NCBI GenBank assembly: GCA_016935195.1
Contig: JAFGRL010000157.1
Location: forward strand, 1 to 41,154
DNA: 41,154 nt
Direction of reading: 5' to 3'
Source: Sedimentisphaerales bacterium
GTDB taxonomy: Bacteria; Planctomycetota; Phycisphaerae; Sedimentisphaerales; Anaerobacaceae
Shown here: positions 1-8,883 of the stretch, in pieces
How the letters are laid out: every line of letters begins with the position of its first letter
Position numbering within the stretch: the first letter of the stretch is position 1
Notes under the pieces: generated by a model
What the model saw: the letters and a program-made list of their open reading frames with translations, nothing else
The model's database searches: none
Told to the model about the DNA's origin: nothing
Made by a program: the position numbers and the translations under genes

Positions 1-2
1 AC

Positions 3-3000
3 AATACGGGCAGCTGGGGATTCACCATCAATGACCTTGGCGCCGACGAGAACATTCTGGCATTCTGGTGCGCCCATGACACGGGGGTAATGAGAAGATC
101 AAACGATAATGTATATTCGAGCAATACCTGGCATCATGTTGCCATGGCCTGGGATGGCAACTACCTCGAAGAGAGTGTGAAGTTTTACGTAGACGGAGTG
201 GAAGTGGCCGGCTATAAGGACTTCGCCATATGGTCGGACAACTTAGGCTCAGACAGTGCTCAGAACCTCTATATCGGCAGCGACGGCACCGGTGATAACA
301 CATTTGACGGTATGATTGATAATGTGATGATTTTCGACAGGGTTCTAAATTCGACTGAGATAGCGAGTCTCTATAGCATTGAAGAGCCTAACTATTTCAC
401 AATAGTTGCTCTGCCGGACACGCAGTTTTATTCGCAGAGCTACCCGGCGATATTTTCAGACCAGACACAATGGGTTGTGGATAACAAAGATGCGCTGAAC
501 ATTGTCTATGTTGCACATGAGGGGGATGTAGTCAACAGCGCTTCGTCCACGAGTGAATGGGACAACACCGATGATGCGATGAGTTTGCTTGAAGATCCAG
601 TCACGACGGAACTTGCCGATGGAATACCCTATGGTATAGCACCGGGTAATCACGATGAGCCAACCACGAATTTTAATTTGTTCTTTGGTTCTTCGAGGTT
701 TTCCGGCAGAGGCTATTACGGAGGGCACTACGGCAGCAATAATGACAACAGCTATATGCTTTTCAGCGCCGGTGGAATGAATTTTGTCGTGGTTAACCTT
801 GAATATCAGCCGGGCAGTACCATCATAAGCTGGGCGGATGGTATCCTTAAGGCATATAGCGGGCGCAGAGCAATTGTGGTTTCACATGAACTGCTTGACA
901 CCGGCGGCAATTTCCGGACAAGCGGACAAGCCATTTACGATGGGCTGAAAGACAATCCTAATCTGTTTTTGATGCTGTGCGGACATATGCACGGCGAAGC
1001 AAGAAGAACTGATACATACAACGGCAATACGGTTCACACATTGCTGGCTGATTATCAGGATGAACCCAGTGGCGGTAATGGCTGGCTGAGAATATTGGAG
1101 TTCTCGCCGGATGACAATGAGATTTATGTAAAGACATATTCTCCTTGGCTTGATCAATGGGACACGGGCGCAAGCAGCCAATTCACGCTGAGCTATGAAA
1201 TGCAGCCTGATTCTACACCGGTGGAGTTCACAGCCTATAACGACATGGCCTGGGGGACAGGCCAGCTTGAAACCAATATCACTAAAATAGCCTCGCCGAA
1301 TGGCGGCTCCGGTCTGCCTTCAAGCGGGATGTTAGTCAAATATTCCAACGGCAGCAGCACGGGTATAACGCTTACAGTAACAGGTGGTAACTATGTCACT
1401 GCTAATGCTACTCAGGGCTCGGAACCGACAAGTGGGACAGACGCATATAACCATTTCAACGGTAAGCTAAACTGTCTCGGTGCCATTTCGTATGTCAATT
1501 CAGCGCCGCCGGCAGGAAATCTTGTGCTTACGTTGACGGAAATGGACCCGAACAAGACTTATAACCTTTCCTATTATGCTAATCGCGGCAGCTATGACTG
1601 GGATAGAGCGTCACTTATTACAATATCGGGAGCAGATGCATTTACGAATTCCAGTTCGGCTGCCACGGATAATCCGACCGGCACCGGCGGTACAATTTTC
1701 GATGGCCCCACGGACTCATCGACCAGACTTCCGGCGGATAATAGTACAAGAGGTTACATAGCTTATTTTACAGATGTTGATCCTGGTAGTGACGGTCAGC
1801 TTATTCTGACGATCAGCTTCGACGGAACTGGCGGCAACGAGTACTTGGGTAAATATGCCAGCGCTCTTATGGTTCAGCAATTGGGTTTTGACACGCCACC
1901 TGAACCCACTCAGCCCGCATTCAGAGCATACATAGATCTAAACGCAACTTCAGGTGGCAATCACGCCAATGTACTTGGGATAGTTCCGACCGGCCCGGAC
2001 ACACAGCCCATAGACCCGGCGACTGACTGGGTTCTCAAGGACTTCGACACTGGCGCAGCTCTACCTATCACGATGTGGGTGGATATGGATGTTCGGTATC
2101 CAACTACTAACGGTGGAGATCCCAATCCCGGTACCGATGCTTACAACCTGTTCAGTGGAGTTGTCAACGGCCAGGACGGATATGAGATCGACGAACCGAA
2201 CGGACACTATGTAACAGTAACATTCGAGAATATGGACCCCAATGCCGAGTATGTCATTGCTTGTACGTACGATCGACAGAAGCTGTCGGAACCCTATACC
2301 GACCGCGCAAGCCAGATCACTATCAGCGGTGCTGATACCTATACCAATGCCAGTAGTACGGGTGTAGTGGTCAATAGTCCAGACTCTGTGTCATTCACTA
2401 CGGGCGACAATACCACAACCGGCTATGTGGCCAAATGGACCAATGTTACGGCCGCAGATGGTAGTTTTTCAATCACAACTGTGCAAGATAATACTCCACC
2501 CTGGACCGGCTCTAAAGGTTACGCTGTTACTTCGTTTCTGCTTGAAGGAAATGTTGAACCACCCGAGGCAAATGATGTGGACTTTACGGCCTATATAGAC
2601 CTTAATTCACAAAGTGGAGATGATAATTATTCCAATGTCCTTGCACTGGAGCCGACGACAATTGGTGAGCCCTGGACGCCGCCTTTGCTGGATCCTTGTC
2701 AAGGCCTGGTGTTGATTGATTATGACACGGGGGCCAACCTGCCCGTTACGATGAGCGTCGATTTGGATGTTCGCTACGCGACTGACAACGGGGCTGACTC
2801 TGACCCCGGTACAGATGCTGATTTACTGTTTGGTGGAATAGTTGATGGCGTGGGTGGGTATGAAATTGACGAGCCCAACGGCCATTACCTGAAGGTTACG
2901 TTTGACGGCCTGGATCCGAACAAGGAATATCTGATTGCGATGACTTACAACCGCGATAATGTTGCTTACACCGACCGTGCCACGAAGTTTACCATTTTAG

Positions 3001-6000
3001 GTGCTGACACTTATACTCAGGCAAGCAGCCCTGGTGTTGTAGTCAATTCAGGCGACTCCGTATCATTTTGTACAGGTGATAACACCGCAAACGGATACGT
3101 CGGCAGATGGACGTCTGTTACCGCCGCCGATGGCAGCTTTTCAGTCATTTCCGAGCAGGATAAGTCAGCGGCCCATGGTTGGGATACCGGTTCAAAAGGC
3201 TACGCCATGACGTCCGTTATGCTGCAGCAGAGCGGCGACGCATCCTCGCAGATGGTTCAATGTGCGGTGTTTGGCGACTACTATAATGCCAGCGCCAAGA
3301 CGCAGGCAGTGGCAAACCTTGTGGACAGTTGGAATGTGGACTTCATTTTCACTACCGGCGACAACACGGGGCCCAATCCGATTGACACAGACATCGGCCA
3401 GTTCTACAGTGACTATATCGGTAGCTATATAGGAAGTTACGGATCTGGTTCCGCAACGAATCGCTTCTTCCCGACACTGGGTAATCACGACAACGATGAT
3501 GGTGGTGGCCTGCCTGAGTATTTGGCTTATTTCACCCTTCCAGGCGCAGGTATTGCCAGCAGTAACACTTCTGGCAATGAACGTTACTATGATTTTATCT
3601 GGGGGCCGGTACATGTTTTTGTTATCAACAGCGAGTTTACCCCCCCTATCGACCCCGATGGGCGCACCAGCAGTTCAATCCAAGGCCAGTGGCTCCAGGC
3701 GCAGTTAGCAGCCTCGACCGCACCCTGGAAATTAGTAACATTTCACCATCCGCCTTACACTTCAACCTCCGGCAAACTTAATGATGTTGAAATGCAGTGG
3801 CCATTCCAGCAGTGGGGTGCTACCGCTGTATTCTGTGGTCACAACCACGGCTATGAGCGGATTATGAAGAATGGTTTTCCCTACATTGTTAGTGCCGCCG
3901 GGGGAAGACCTTTGTATGAATTCGGTACTCCGGAACCCGGCAGCGTGGTGCGCTACAATAATGACAATGGGGCTATGTTGATTAAGGCCTCAAATACCAG
4001 CATTACGTTTGAGTTTTGGTCGCTCAATACCAGTGACGGCAACAATGGTCTCATTGATACTTATACGATCGGAGCCCCTACTTCTGAGGGCTTTACCGCC
4101 TATAACGACACCGCATGGGTGCTGGGACAAGTCGAAAGTAATATTACCAAGATTACTTCGCCCACTGGCGGATCGGGACTTCCCAACAATGGGGAGTTGA
4201 TAAACTTTGCTACGGGCGCAGGCACCGGAATCACATTGACAGTTACCGGCGGCAGCTACGATGGAGACAGCGGTGGTCAGGGCGGTCATGGCGACAGTAC
4301 GATGGCTGGTGATGCCCTTAGCTTCTTTGGCGGTAAGCTCAATCCTCTGGGAACAGTTTCATACATCGATGCCGCGGGAAGCAACCTTGTTTTCACACTC
4401 ACCGGAATGGATCCGAATGATCGATATGAATTAGTTCACTATGCGCATCGCAATGGCAGCAGTATTTATGATTGGCAGCGAGCGGCATGGGCAACGATAT
4501 CTGGAGCAGATTCTTTCACTAATTCCAGTACAGCTGGTCTGGACAATAACAGCAACCCACTGTTTTCAGGACCGAGCGATCCGAATACCAAGTATCCTGC
4601 CAATAACGCATCAGGTCGGGTAGTAAGGTATACGAATATCGACCCAGGCAGTGACGGTGAAATAGTCTTGACTATGAGCTACGCCGGTGAAAACGAAGAT
4701 GGTTCACCAGGTTTGGCTGCCTATAAAGGTAAATATTCAAATGCATTGATGCTGCGGGGTACAATGCAGGCAGAAGAACCAAATGAGTTGCAGGAGCTTC
4801 CGATTCTTCTCGGTGACAGTTGGAGGTATTTCAAAGGTACAGTAGAACCTCCTTCTGGTTGGAAGGATCCGAATTTTGACGACTCAAGCTGGCTCAAAGG
4901 ACCTACCGGTATCGGCTACGGAGATACCGATGATGCTACGGTTCTCAGTGATATGCAGAACAATTATATCAGTGTTTACGCACGCAAAGACTTCAATGTA
5001 CCTGAACCTAATGAAGTCTATCGACTGCTGTTCTCGATGGATTACGATGATGGGTTTGTAGCCTATCTCAATGGCACCGAAATCGCCCGAGCCAACGTTA
5101 ACGGCAATCCGCCTGCTTACGATATGAATTCCATTACTGACCACGAGGCTTCGGGTGGCCATCCAAGTTACGCTGAACCTGTCGAGTACTTCGAAGTGGA
5201 TGAATCGTTGCTGCAGCCCGGAAGAAATACTTTTGCTTTCCAGGGCCATAACGAGAGCCTGAGTAGTTCAGACTTCTCGATGCTTCCGGCCCTTGAAGAT
5301 GTCAACTGCAATTGGATATCTTATATCAATCTAAATGCAAAGAATCCGGCAGACCAGACTGATCCGGGCGCTCTGCGACTGAATCCGGAAGATGCTGATT
5401 ATACTTCAACTGCTTATGTACTGAAGGATTTTGATACTGACGTAAATCTGCCGGTAACCATCTCTATAGATATGGACATTCGCTATCCTACAGAGAACGG
5501 GGCCAATTGTGATACTGGAACCGATGCTGATGACATATTCGGTGAAATAATCGATCTGTCCGGTGGAATGGAGATCGATGAGCCTAATGGACATTACCTT
5601 ACGACAACATTTGACAACCTTAATCCTGATAAAAAATATACCATTGCGCTAACTTACAACCGCCGGGATACATCGGGTTACCTGGACCGTTCTTCGAGGT
5701 TCACTATAACCGGGGCCGACACTTATACCCAGGCCAGCAGTTCCGGTGTGGTAATTAACAGTCCCAATTCAGTGTCGTTTTGTACCGGCTACAATAAAGA
5801 AAACGGCTATGTTGCTCAATGGACAGACGTCATCGCTGATGATGGCAGCTTTTCAGTAACGGCAGAACAGGATAAGAATGCAACTTACGGCTGGGATACT
5901 GGCTCAAAGGGTTATACTATGACCGCGATAATGCTGTTGGAGTTGGACCATGATTCAGATAGCGATGGCATACCTGATGACCAGGACAATTGTCCCGATG

Positions 6001-6368
6001 TGAATAATCCCGGCCAGGAAGATATTGACGGCGATGGTGTTGGAGACCTATGCGATAACTGCCCAACCGTTAGTAACTCTGACCAGAATGACGTCGACAC
6101 TGATGAGGTAGGTGATAAGTGCGACAACTGTCCAGAGACGAACAACACAGGTCAGAGCGATTTTGATGAAGATGGAATCGGTGATTTGTGTGAATGCTAT
6201 CAGTCAAATATAGATGCTGTTAATCCCGTCAACTTCAGTGACTTTGCAAGGCTGGCGTTTAACTGGCTGGAATCTGAGTCTGAAGGTGACACCAACTGGG
6301 ACGGTATTGTTGACGCTATCGACTTGGCTCAGGTGGCTCAGCACTGGCTGGAGGATTGCAGCTATTAA
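3..6368 (+). CDS. Giant modular exported protein with two metallophosphoesterase domains (5' end outside window)
   Basis: The frame is open to the left edge, so the true start and signal peptide lie outside. Order by nucleotide position: LamG/concanavalin-like lectin end (to about 385); first calcineurin-like phosphoesterase (about 393-1205) with PDTQ, GD, GNHD (645-656) and GHMHG (981-995); repeat module A (about 1218-1880); repeat module B twice (about 1920-2552 and 2578-3231); second phosphoesterase of purple-acid-phosphatase style (about 3243-4075) with GD, GDN, GNHD, FHHPP and GHNHG; second module A (about 4089-4770); galactose-binding-like sandwich (about 4794-5310); third module B (about 5310-5943); thrombospondin type 3 calcium-binding repeats rich in DxDxDG (about 5946-6190); dockerin-like C-terminus with two F/L-A-x-x-W-L-E units. 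Likely an extracellular or cell-surface phosphomonoesterase or nuclease-type enzyme that binds glycans; the substrate is unknown. The fold calls are strong, the biological role is inference. Confidence 0.9.
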   Translation, partial: NTGSWGFTINDLGADENILAFWCAHDTGVMRRSNDNVYSSNTWHHVAMAWDGNYLEESVKFYVDGVEVAGYKDFAIWSDNLGSDSAQNLYIGSDGTGDNTFDGMIDNVMIFDRVLNSTEIASLYSIEEPNYFTIVALPDTQFYSQSYPAIFSDQTQWVVDNKDALNIVYVAHEGDVVNSASSTSEWDNTDDAMSLLEDPVTTELADGIPYGIAPGNHDEPTTNFNLFFGSSRFSGRGYYGGHYGSNNDNSYMLFSAGGMNFVVVNLEYQPGSTIISWADGILKAYSGRRAIVVSHELLDTGGNFRTSGQAIYDGLKDNPNLFLMLCGHMHGEARRTDTYNGNTVHTLLADYQDEPSGGNGWLRILEFSPDDNEIYVKTYSPWLDQWDTGASSQFTLSYEMQPDSTPVEFTAYNDMAWGTGQLETNITKIASPNGGSGLPSSGMLVKYSNGSSTGITLTVTGGNYVTANATQGSEPTSGTDAYNHFNGKLNCLGAISYVNSAPPAGNLVLTLTEMDPNKTYNLSYYANRGSYDWDRASLITISGADAFTNSSSAATDNPTGTGGTIFDGPTDSSTRLPADNSTRGYIAYFTDVDPGSDGQLILTISFDGTGGNEYLGKYASALMVQQLGFDTPPEPTQPAFRAYIDLNATSGGNHANVLGIVPTGPDTQPIDPATDWVLKDFDTGAALPITMWVDMDVRYPTTNGGDPNPGTDAYNLFSGVVNGQDGYEIDEPNGHYVTVTFENMDPNAEYVIACTYDRQKLSEPYTDRASQITISGADTYTNASSTGVVVNSPDSVSFTTGDNTTTGYVAKWTNVTAADGSFSITTVQDNTPPWTGSKGYAVTSFLLEGNVEPPEANDVDFTAYIDLNSQSGDDNYSNVLALEPTTIGEPWTPPLLDPCQGLVLIDYDTGANLPVTMSVDLDVRYATDNGADSDPGTDADLLFGGIVDGVGGYEIDEPNGHYLKVTFDGLDPNKEYLIAMTYNRDNVAYTDRATKFTILGADTYTQASSPGVVVNSGDSVSFCTGDNTANGYVGRWTSVTAADGSFSVISEQDKSAAHGWDTGSKGYAMTSVMLQQSGDASSQMVQCAVFGDYYNASAKTQAVANLVDSWNVDFIFTTGDNTGPNPIDTDIGQFYSDYIGSYIGSYGSGSATNRFFPTLGNHDNDDGGGLPEYLAYFTLPGAGIASSNTSGNERYYDFIWGPVHVFVINSEFTPPIDPDGRTSSSIQGQWLQAQLAASTAPWKLVTFHHPPYTSTSGKLNDVEMQWPFQQWGATAVFCGHNHGYERIMKNGFPYIVSAAGGRPLYEFGTPEPGSVVRYNNDNGAMLIKASNTSITFEFWSLNTSDGNNGLIDTYTIGAPTSEGFTAYNDTAWVLGQVESNITKITSPTGGSGLPNNGELINFATGAGTGITLTVTGGSYDGDSGGQGGHGDSTMAGDALSFFGGKLNPLGTVSYIDAAGSNLVFTLTGMDPNDRYELVHYAHRNGSSIYDWQRAAWATISGADSFTNSSTAGLDNNSNPLFSGPSDPNTKYPANNASGRVVRYTNIDPGSDGEIVLTMSYAGENEDGSPGLAAYKGKYSNALMLRGTMQAEEPNELQELPILLGDSWRYFKGTVEPPSGWKDPNFDDSSWLKGPTGIGYGDTDDATVLSDMQNNYISVYARKDFNVPEPNEVYRLLFSMDYDDGFVAYLNGTEIARANVNGNPPAYDMNSITDHEASGGHPSYAEPVEYFEVDESLLQPGRNTFAFQGHNESLSSSDFSMLPALEDVNCNWISYINLNAKNPADQTDPGALRLNPEDADYTSTAYVLKDFDTDVNLPVTISIDMDIRYPTENGANCDTGTDADDIFGEIIDLSGGMEIDEPNGHYLTTTFDNLNPDKKYTIALTYNRRDTSGYLDRSSRFTITGADTYTQASSSGVVINSPNSVSFCTGYNKENGYVAQWTDVIADDGSFSVTAEQDKNATYGWDTGSKGYTMTAIMLLELDHDSDSDGIPDDQDNCPDVNNPGQEDIDGDGVGDLCDNCPTVSNSDQNDVDTDEVGDKCDNCPETNNTGQSDFDEDGIGDLCECYQSNIDAVNPVNFSDFARLAFNWLESESEGDTNWDGIVDAIDLAQVAQHWLEDCSY

Positions 6369-6387
6369 AAATTGTTCGGTCTTGAGC

Positions 6388-6424
6388 AAAAGGGGTTGTG
6401 GTGATAAAACATACAACCCCTTTT
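6388..6424 (+). terminator. Rho-independent terminator of the giant phosphoesterase gene
   Basis: A 12-base perfect inverted repeat, AAAAGGGGTTGT (6388-6399) and ACAACCCCTTTT (6413-6424), flanks a 13-base loop and runs into a T tract (through 6425). It begins 20 bases after the TAA stop at 6366-6368, the expected place for an intrinsic terminator. Confidence 0.9.
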
Positions 6425-6969
6425 TCTTACCGAGTCGGGAAAAGTGCAACCCTACTACAACTAGAGTGCTCCTTATCTGTAGATTTGTTAAAAAACTTCT
6501 TTTTGTAACTATTGCCATATTAATTGGTTAGGGAAAATATAAGAACTTGTCCCATCCATAGTTGGAGGTTGAAAAAAGCAATGGCTACTCCGGCCTGATT
6601 TCGTGTAAAATCTGGCCAGAAAGTAAGTTAAATTTTTTTGAAAGGAGTAGCCGTGCAGAAGAAATTGTACTAAATCGCAAGCAAAAAGGACAGTCGAAAA
6701 ATTGCAGAATTTCTGAGCAAATGCACTGTGCTTAAAATATTGGTCTGGAAAAGAATAAACAGTTACTTTTTGGAAAGGTGTAGCGATGACATTAACAAGC
6801 AGAAAAATCATTGTGTTGTCGCTGATTAGGATTATTTTTTTTGCACGCAACATTTTGAGTGTTGCAAACTAGCTCGTAGAAGAAGGGGGTGGCGAAAAAA
6901 CTGACTGGATACGCCAATAATCTCTCACAGGGACGGCTATCGCCGTAATTGTAGTACCGCTGATACTCC
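6425..6969. other. Gene-poor stretch with decayed sequence
   Basis: No intact gene is recognisable. A short imperfect inverted pair GGCTACTCC / GGAGTAGCC brackets about 6583-6652. The second copy overlaps a good Shine-Dalgarno (GAAAGGAG) placed before a GTG at 6653, but that frame stops after six codons (TAA at 6671). Reading through the stop gives a further roughly 50 plausible codons rich in Lys and Leu up to about 6830. This looks like the dead 5' end of a gene, possibly a transposase, but I cannot name the family. Confidence 0.4.
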
Positions 6970-7158
6970 TTATTGATTTATAAGTTTCAGTAACTTTCTT
7001 TTTACCTGCTTGTTAGTTTTTCCAATCATATCCAAGTAACGCTCTTTATTGGGAATATCATCTGTTTCGTTTAGTATAGAAGCCAATTTGGGTGGATCGA
7101 AATGGTGGCATAGCTCTTTGAGCATCTCCGGACAGCAACTATGAATAAGGATGTTCAA
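6970..7158 (-). CDS. Short open frame next to the ribonucleotide reductase fragment, unrecognised
   Basis: Sixty-two codons that overlap the end of the nrdJ fragment in a different frame. The first residues are simply nrdJ DNA read out of frame. The remainder (about 7145 down to 6970) is a charged, Lys/Leu-rich helical-looking sequence ending in KRKLLKLINQ. It does not resemble the continuation of class II ribonucleotide reductase. It may be the tail of an unrelated gene joined to nrdJ by a deletion. There is no Shine-Dalgarno of its own, so it is probably not an independent gene. Confidence 0.2.
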   Translation of the reverse strand: MNILIHSCCPEMLKELCHHFDPPKLASILNETDDIPNKERYLDMIGKTNKQVKRKLLKLINQ

Positions 7159-7687
7159 CGCTCATCATACCCATATTCGCACCGCGTCTGTGAGCTCCTT
7201 GTTGAATTGCGTTTGTGGTTTCAGATATAACCTTCCAGAAGCTAATTGGCCCGGAAGTTTCACCGCCACTTGAAGAAACCATATTACCCGTAGGCCTTAA
7301 TTTGTCAAAAGTAAATCCTGTCCCATCTCCTGCCTTTTGGACCAAGGCAGTGTTTTTCACTGCTTCAAAAATATCAGGGATATTGTCTTCTACAGGTAAC
7401 ACAAAACACGCGCTAAGCAAACCTTCAGGTTTTCCGGCATTCATTAATGTGGGACTATTAGGCAAAAACTTTCCATCCAAAGTGAGTTTATAAAATACGC
7501 CTTGAACGGACGAGGCTTCCTGGTTTGTAGCACCATATTGGGTTTCTGTTTTTGCTATGTTATCTGCCACTCGCAGATACATTTGATTCGGTGTTTCAAT
7601 TATTTCACCTTGCGAGTTTTTTAACAAGCACCTCTTCTTTAATACTTCCTGGCTAATATCTGGTGGGATACTATTTGAACTGATCAT
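7139..7687 (-). pseudogene. nrdJ: Truncated class II (B12-dependent) ribonucleotide reductase, N-terminal fragment
   Basis: The 182 residues match the start of adenosylcobalamin-dependent ribonucleotide reductase, which reduces ribonucleotides to deoxyribonucleotides. Recognisable family blocks are FLPNSPTLMNAG, the redox/active-site Cys region LLSACFVLPVEDN, TALVQKAGDGTGFTFDKLRPTG, SSGGETSGPISFWKV and RRGANMGMMSVEHP. The family is normally 600 or more residues; similarity stops straight after the HP of the last block and a stop follows three codons later, so most of the barrel with the radical and catalytic Cys residues is missing. The start at 7687 has a strong GGAGG 8 bases upstream, so the 5' end looks native and the loss is at the 3' end. 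An inactive remnant is most likely; an interrupted gene with its other part elsewhere is possible. Confidence 0.8.
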
Positions 7688-7728
7688 TTTGAAACCTCCG
7701 ATTAATAAGTTCAGGATTTATTTTTGCT

Positions 7729-8220
7729 TCACTTTGAAGCAGATGAATCGGTTTTTGCTGAGTCCGGACATATTCCTAAAGCTGATTCCGCAAATTGCAA
7801 TGCTGTCGTAAGATGTTTTCCCGAATATGTCTGGCTTGCTTTTTGCATATGCTTTTCATAATCCGCTTGTGTCTTTGCAAGTTTCCTTTTGATATTTTCT
7901 AATTCGCTCATGGTTGGCCAGAGAGTCTTTATTTGGTTTAAAAGTGCATGAGCATTATCAAATCTGGCGGTACGTATAGCTATTTGAGCTTCTTTAAACA
8001 GCTTGTGAGCTTTTTCCTGTTTATTTTTTATTAGCTCTAAAAGATTTTGAGTTTCATGGCTTTGCGGTGCCTGTAAACCAGCACATCTTTGAGCCAATTG
8101 ATTTAAGGCCCGCTCAAAACGAGTTGAGAGTTTCCAGCCGTACTGACCATCATATCGGCTATTGAGATAATCTGAGATATCTTTTCTGTGATTGAAACTG
8201 ATTTTTGTATATTCAGGCAT
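7729..8220 (-). CDS. Hypothetical helical protein upstream of nrdJ fragment
   Basis: A 163-residue soluble protein, not recognised. It is Lys/Gln/Ala-rich with long predicted helices: residues about 55-95 (NLLELIKNKQEKAHKLFKEA and on) and about 105-150 look like two helical hairpins of the TPR or coiled-coil kind, and the second half repeats the idea of 'AL' positions (NAHALLNQIKTLW, LTTALQFAESALG). There is no signal peptide and no membrane segment. A GGGGTGA-like ribosome site lies upstream, and the gene ends 41 bases before the nrdJ fragment on the same strand, so the two may share a transcript. It could itself be a fragment of a larger TPR protein. Confidence 0.5.
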   Translation of the reverse strand: MPEYTKISFNHRKDISDYLNSRYDGQYGWKLSTRFERALNQLAQRCAGLQAPQSHETQNLLELIKNKQEKAHKLFKEAQIAIRTARFDNAHALLNQIKTLWPTMSELENIKRKLAKTQADYEKHMQKASQTYSGKHLTTALQFAESALGICPDSAKTDSSASK

Positions 8221-8237
8221 TTTACATTTTCACCCCG

Positions 8238-8260
8238 GCCTATTTGTACAAAATATAGGC
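8238..8260. promoter_or_regulatory. Near-perfect palindrome upstream of the 8220 gene
   Basis: GCCTAT (8238-8243) and ATAGGC (8255-8260) face each other around a core containing the palindrome TTGTACAA. It lies 18 bases before the ATG at 8220, where an operator or leader hairpin would sit. No known regulator site is recognised. Confidence 0.35.
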
Positions 8261-8731
8261 TTGGCCGCGGGACATTGTGGTTAAGCCTATGTTAAAAAAA
8301 GTAGGCACCCATATTCATATTTTGTGGTTGCACCGGAAAACTGGCTAATGCGGGCTTTGGGCACCCGAGAAGGCAGGTTGAACGGGAAAACAGTGCTTTC
8401 CGATGGGCTTTACTATATGTATTGATGATACAGTTTCGGAGGGCGAAAGGCTTTACAATTCAGACAATCTTTGATTAGCTCACCAACCAAGAATTTGTCG
8501 ACTAAGTTTGGCCAAATCTAACAGCATATTAAGAAATTGTCGATACTTTCTGGATATCCATTTGAAAGTTACATTATCTCAAATACGGAAATGTTTAATA
8601 TAAGGTTTTATATTTAACATGATTGTCTTATCTAACATGTCAACTTTTCTGAAGTGTAATTTATTATTTTCAAGACTCCCGTGTTTTCCACCAATTTGCT
8701 AAAAAGTGAGGCAAAAAATTCCCGTCTTTTT
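8261..8731. other. AT-rich gene-free stretch before the insertion sequence
   Basis: No open frame of coding quality on either strand. The only structure seen is an AT-rich inverted repeat, ATGTTTAATATA (8591-8602) against TATATTTAACAT (8609-8620), one mismatch, 6-base loop. Since the insertion sequence separates this DNA from guaA, it was probably once directly downstream of the nitrogen cluster. Confidence 0.4.
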
Positions 8732-8765
8732 AGTTAGCCCAACTTTCCCACTTGGGGGGTAAAAT
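8732..8765 (+). repeat. Left terminal inverted repeat of the insertion sequence
   Basis: Begins AGTTAGCCCAACTTTC and continues through a run of six G to AAAA. It pairs with the reverse complement of 10694-10728, which begins AGCTAACCCAACTTTC. Confidence 0.8.
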
Positions 8766-8883
8766 CGGGGAAAATAAATTTTTTTTGGCGATGTGAAGCT
8801 GTAACCAAGACTTTTCATCCGAAATCGTTCATGGTACAGACCTACCCTATTGCATCGCATATTCTGTATGCGATAATTCCGGC

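Noticed and set aside
882-1181. Open frames on the minus strand under the giant phosphoesterase gene
   Set aside because: They have no ribosome sites or recognisable domains, and the plus-strand frame has clear catalytic motifs over the same bases.
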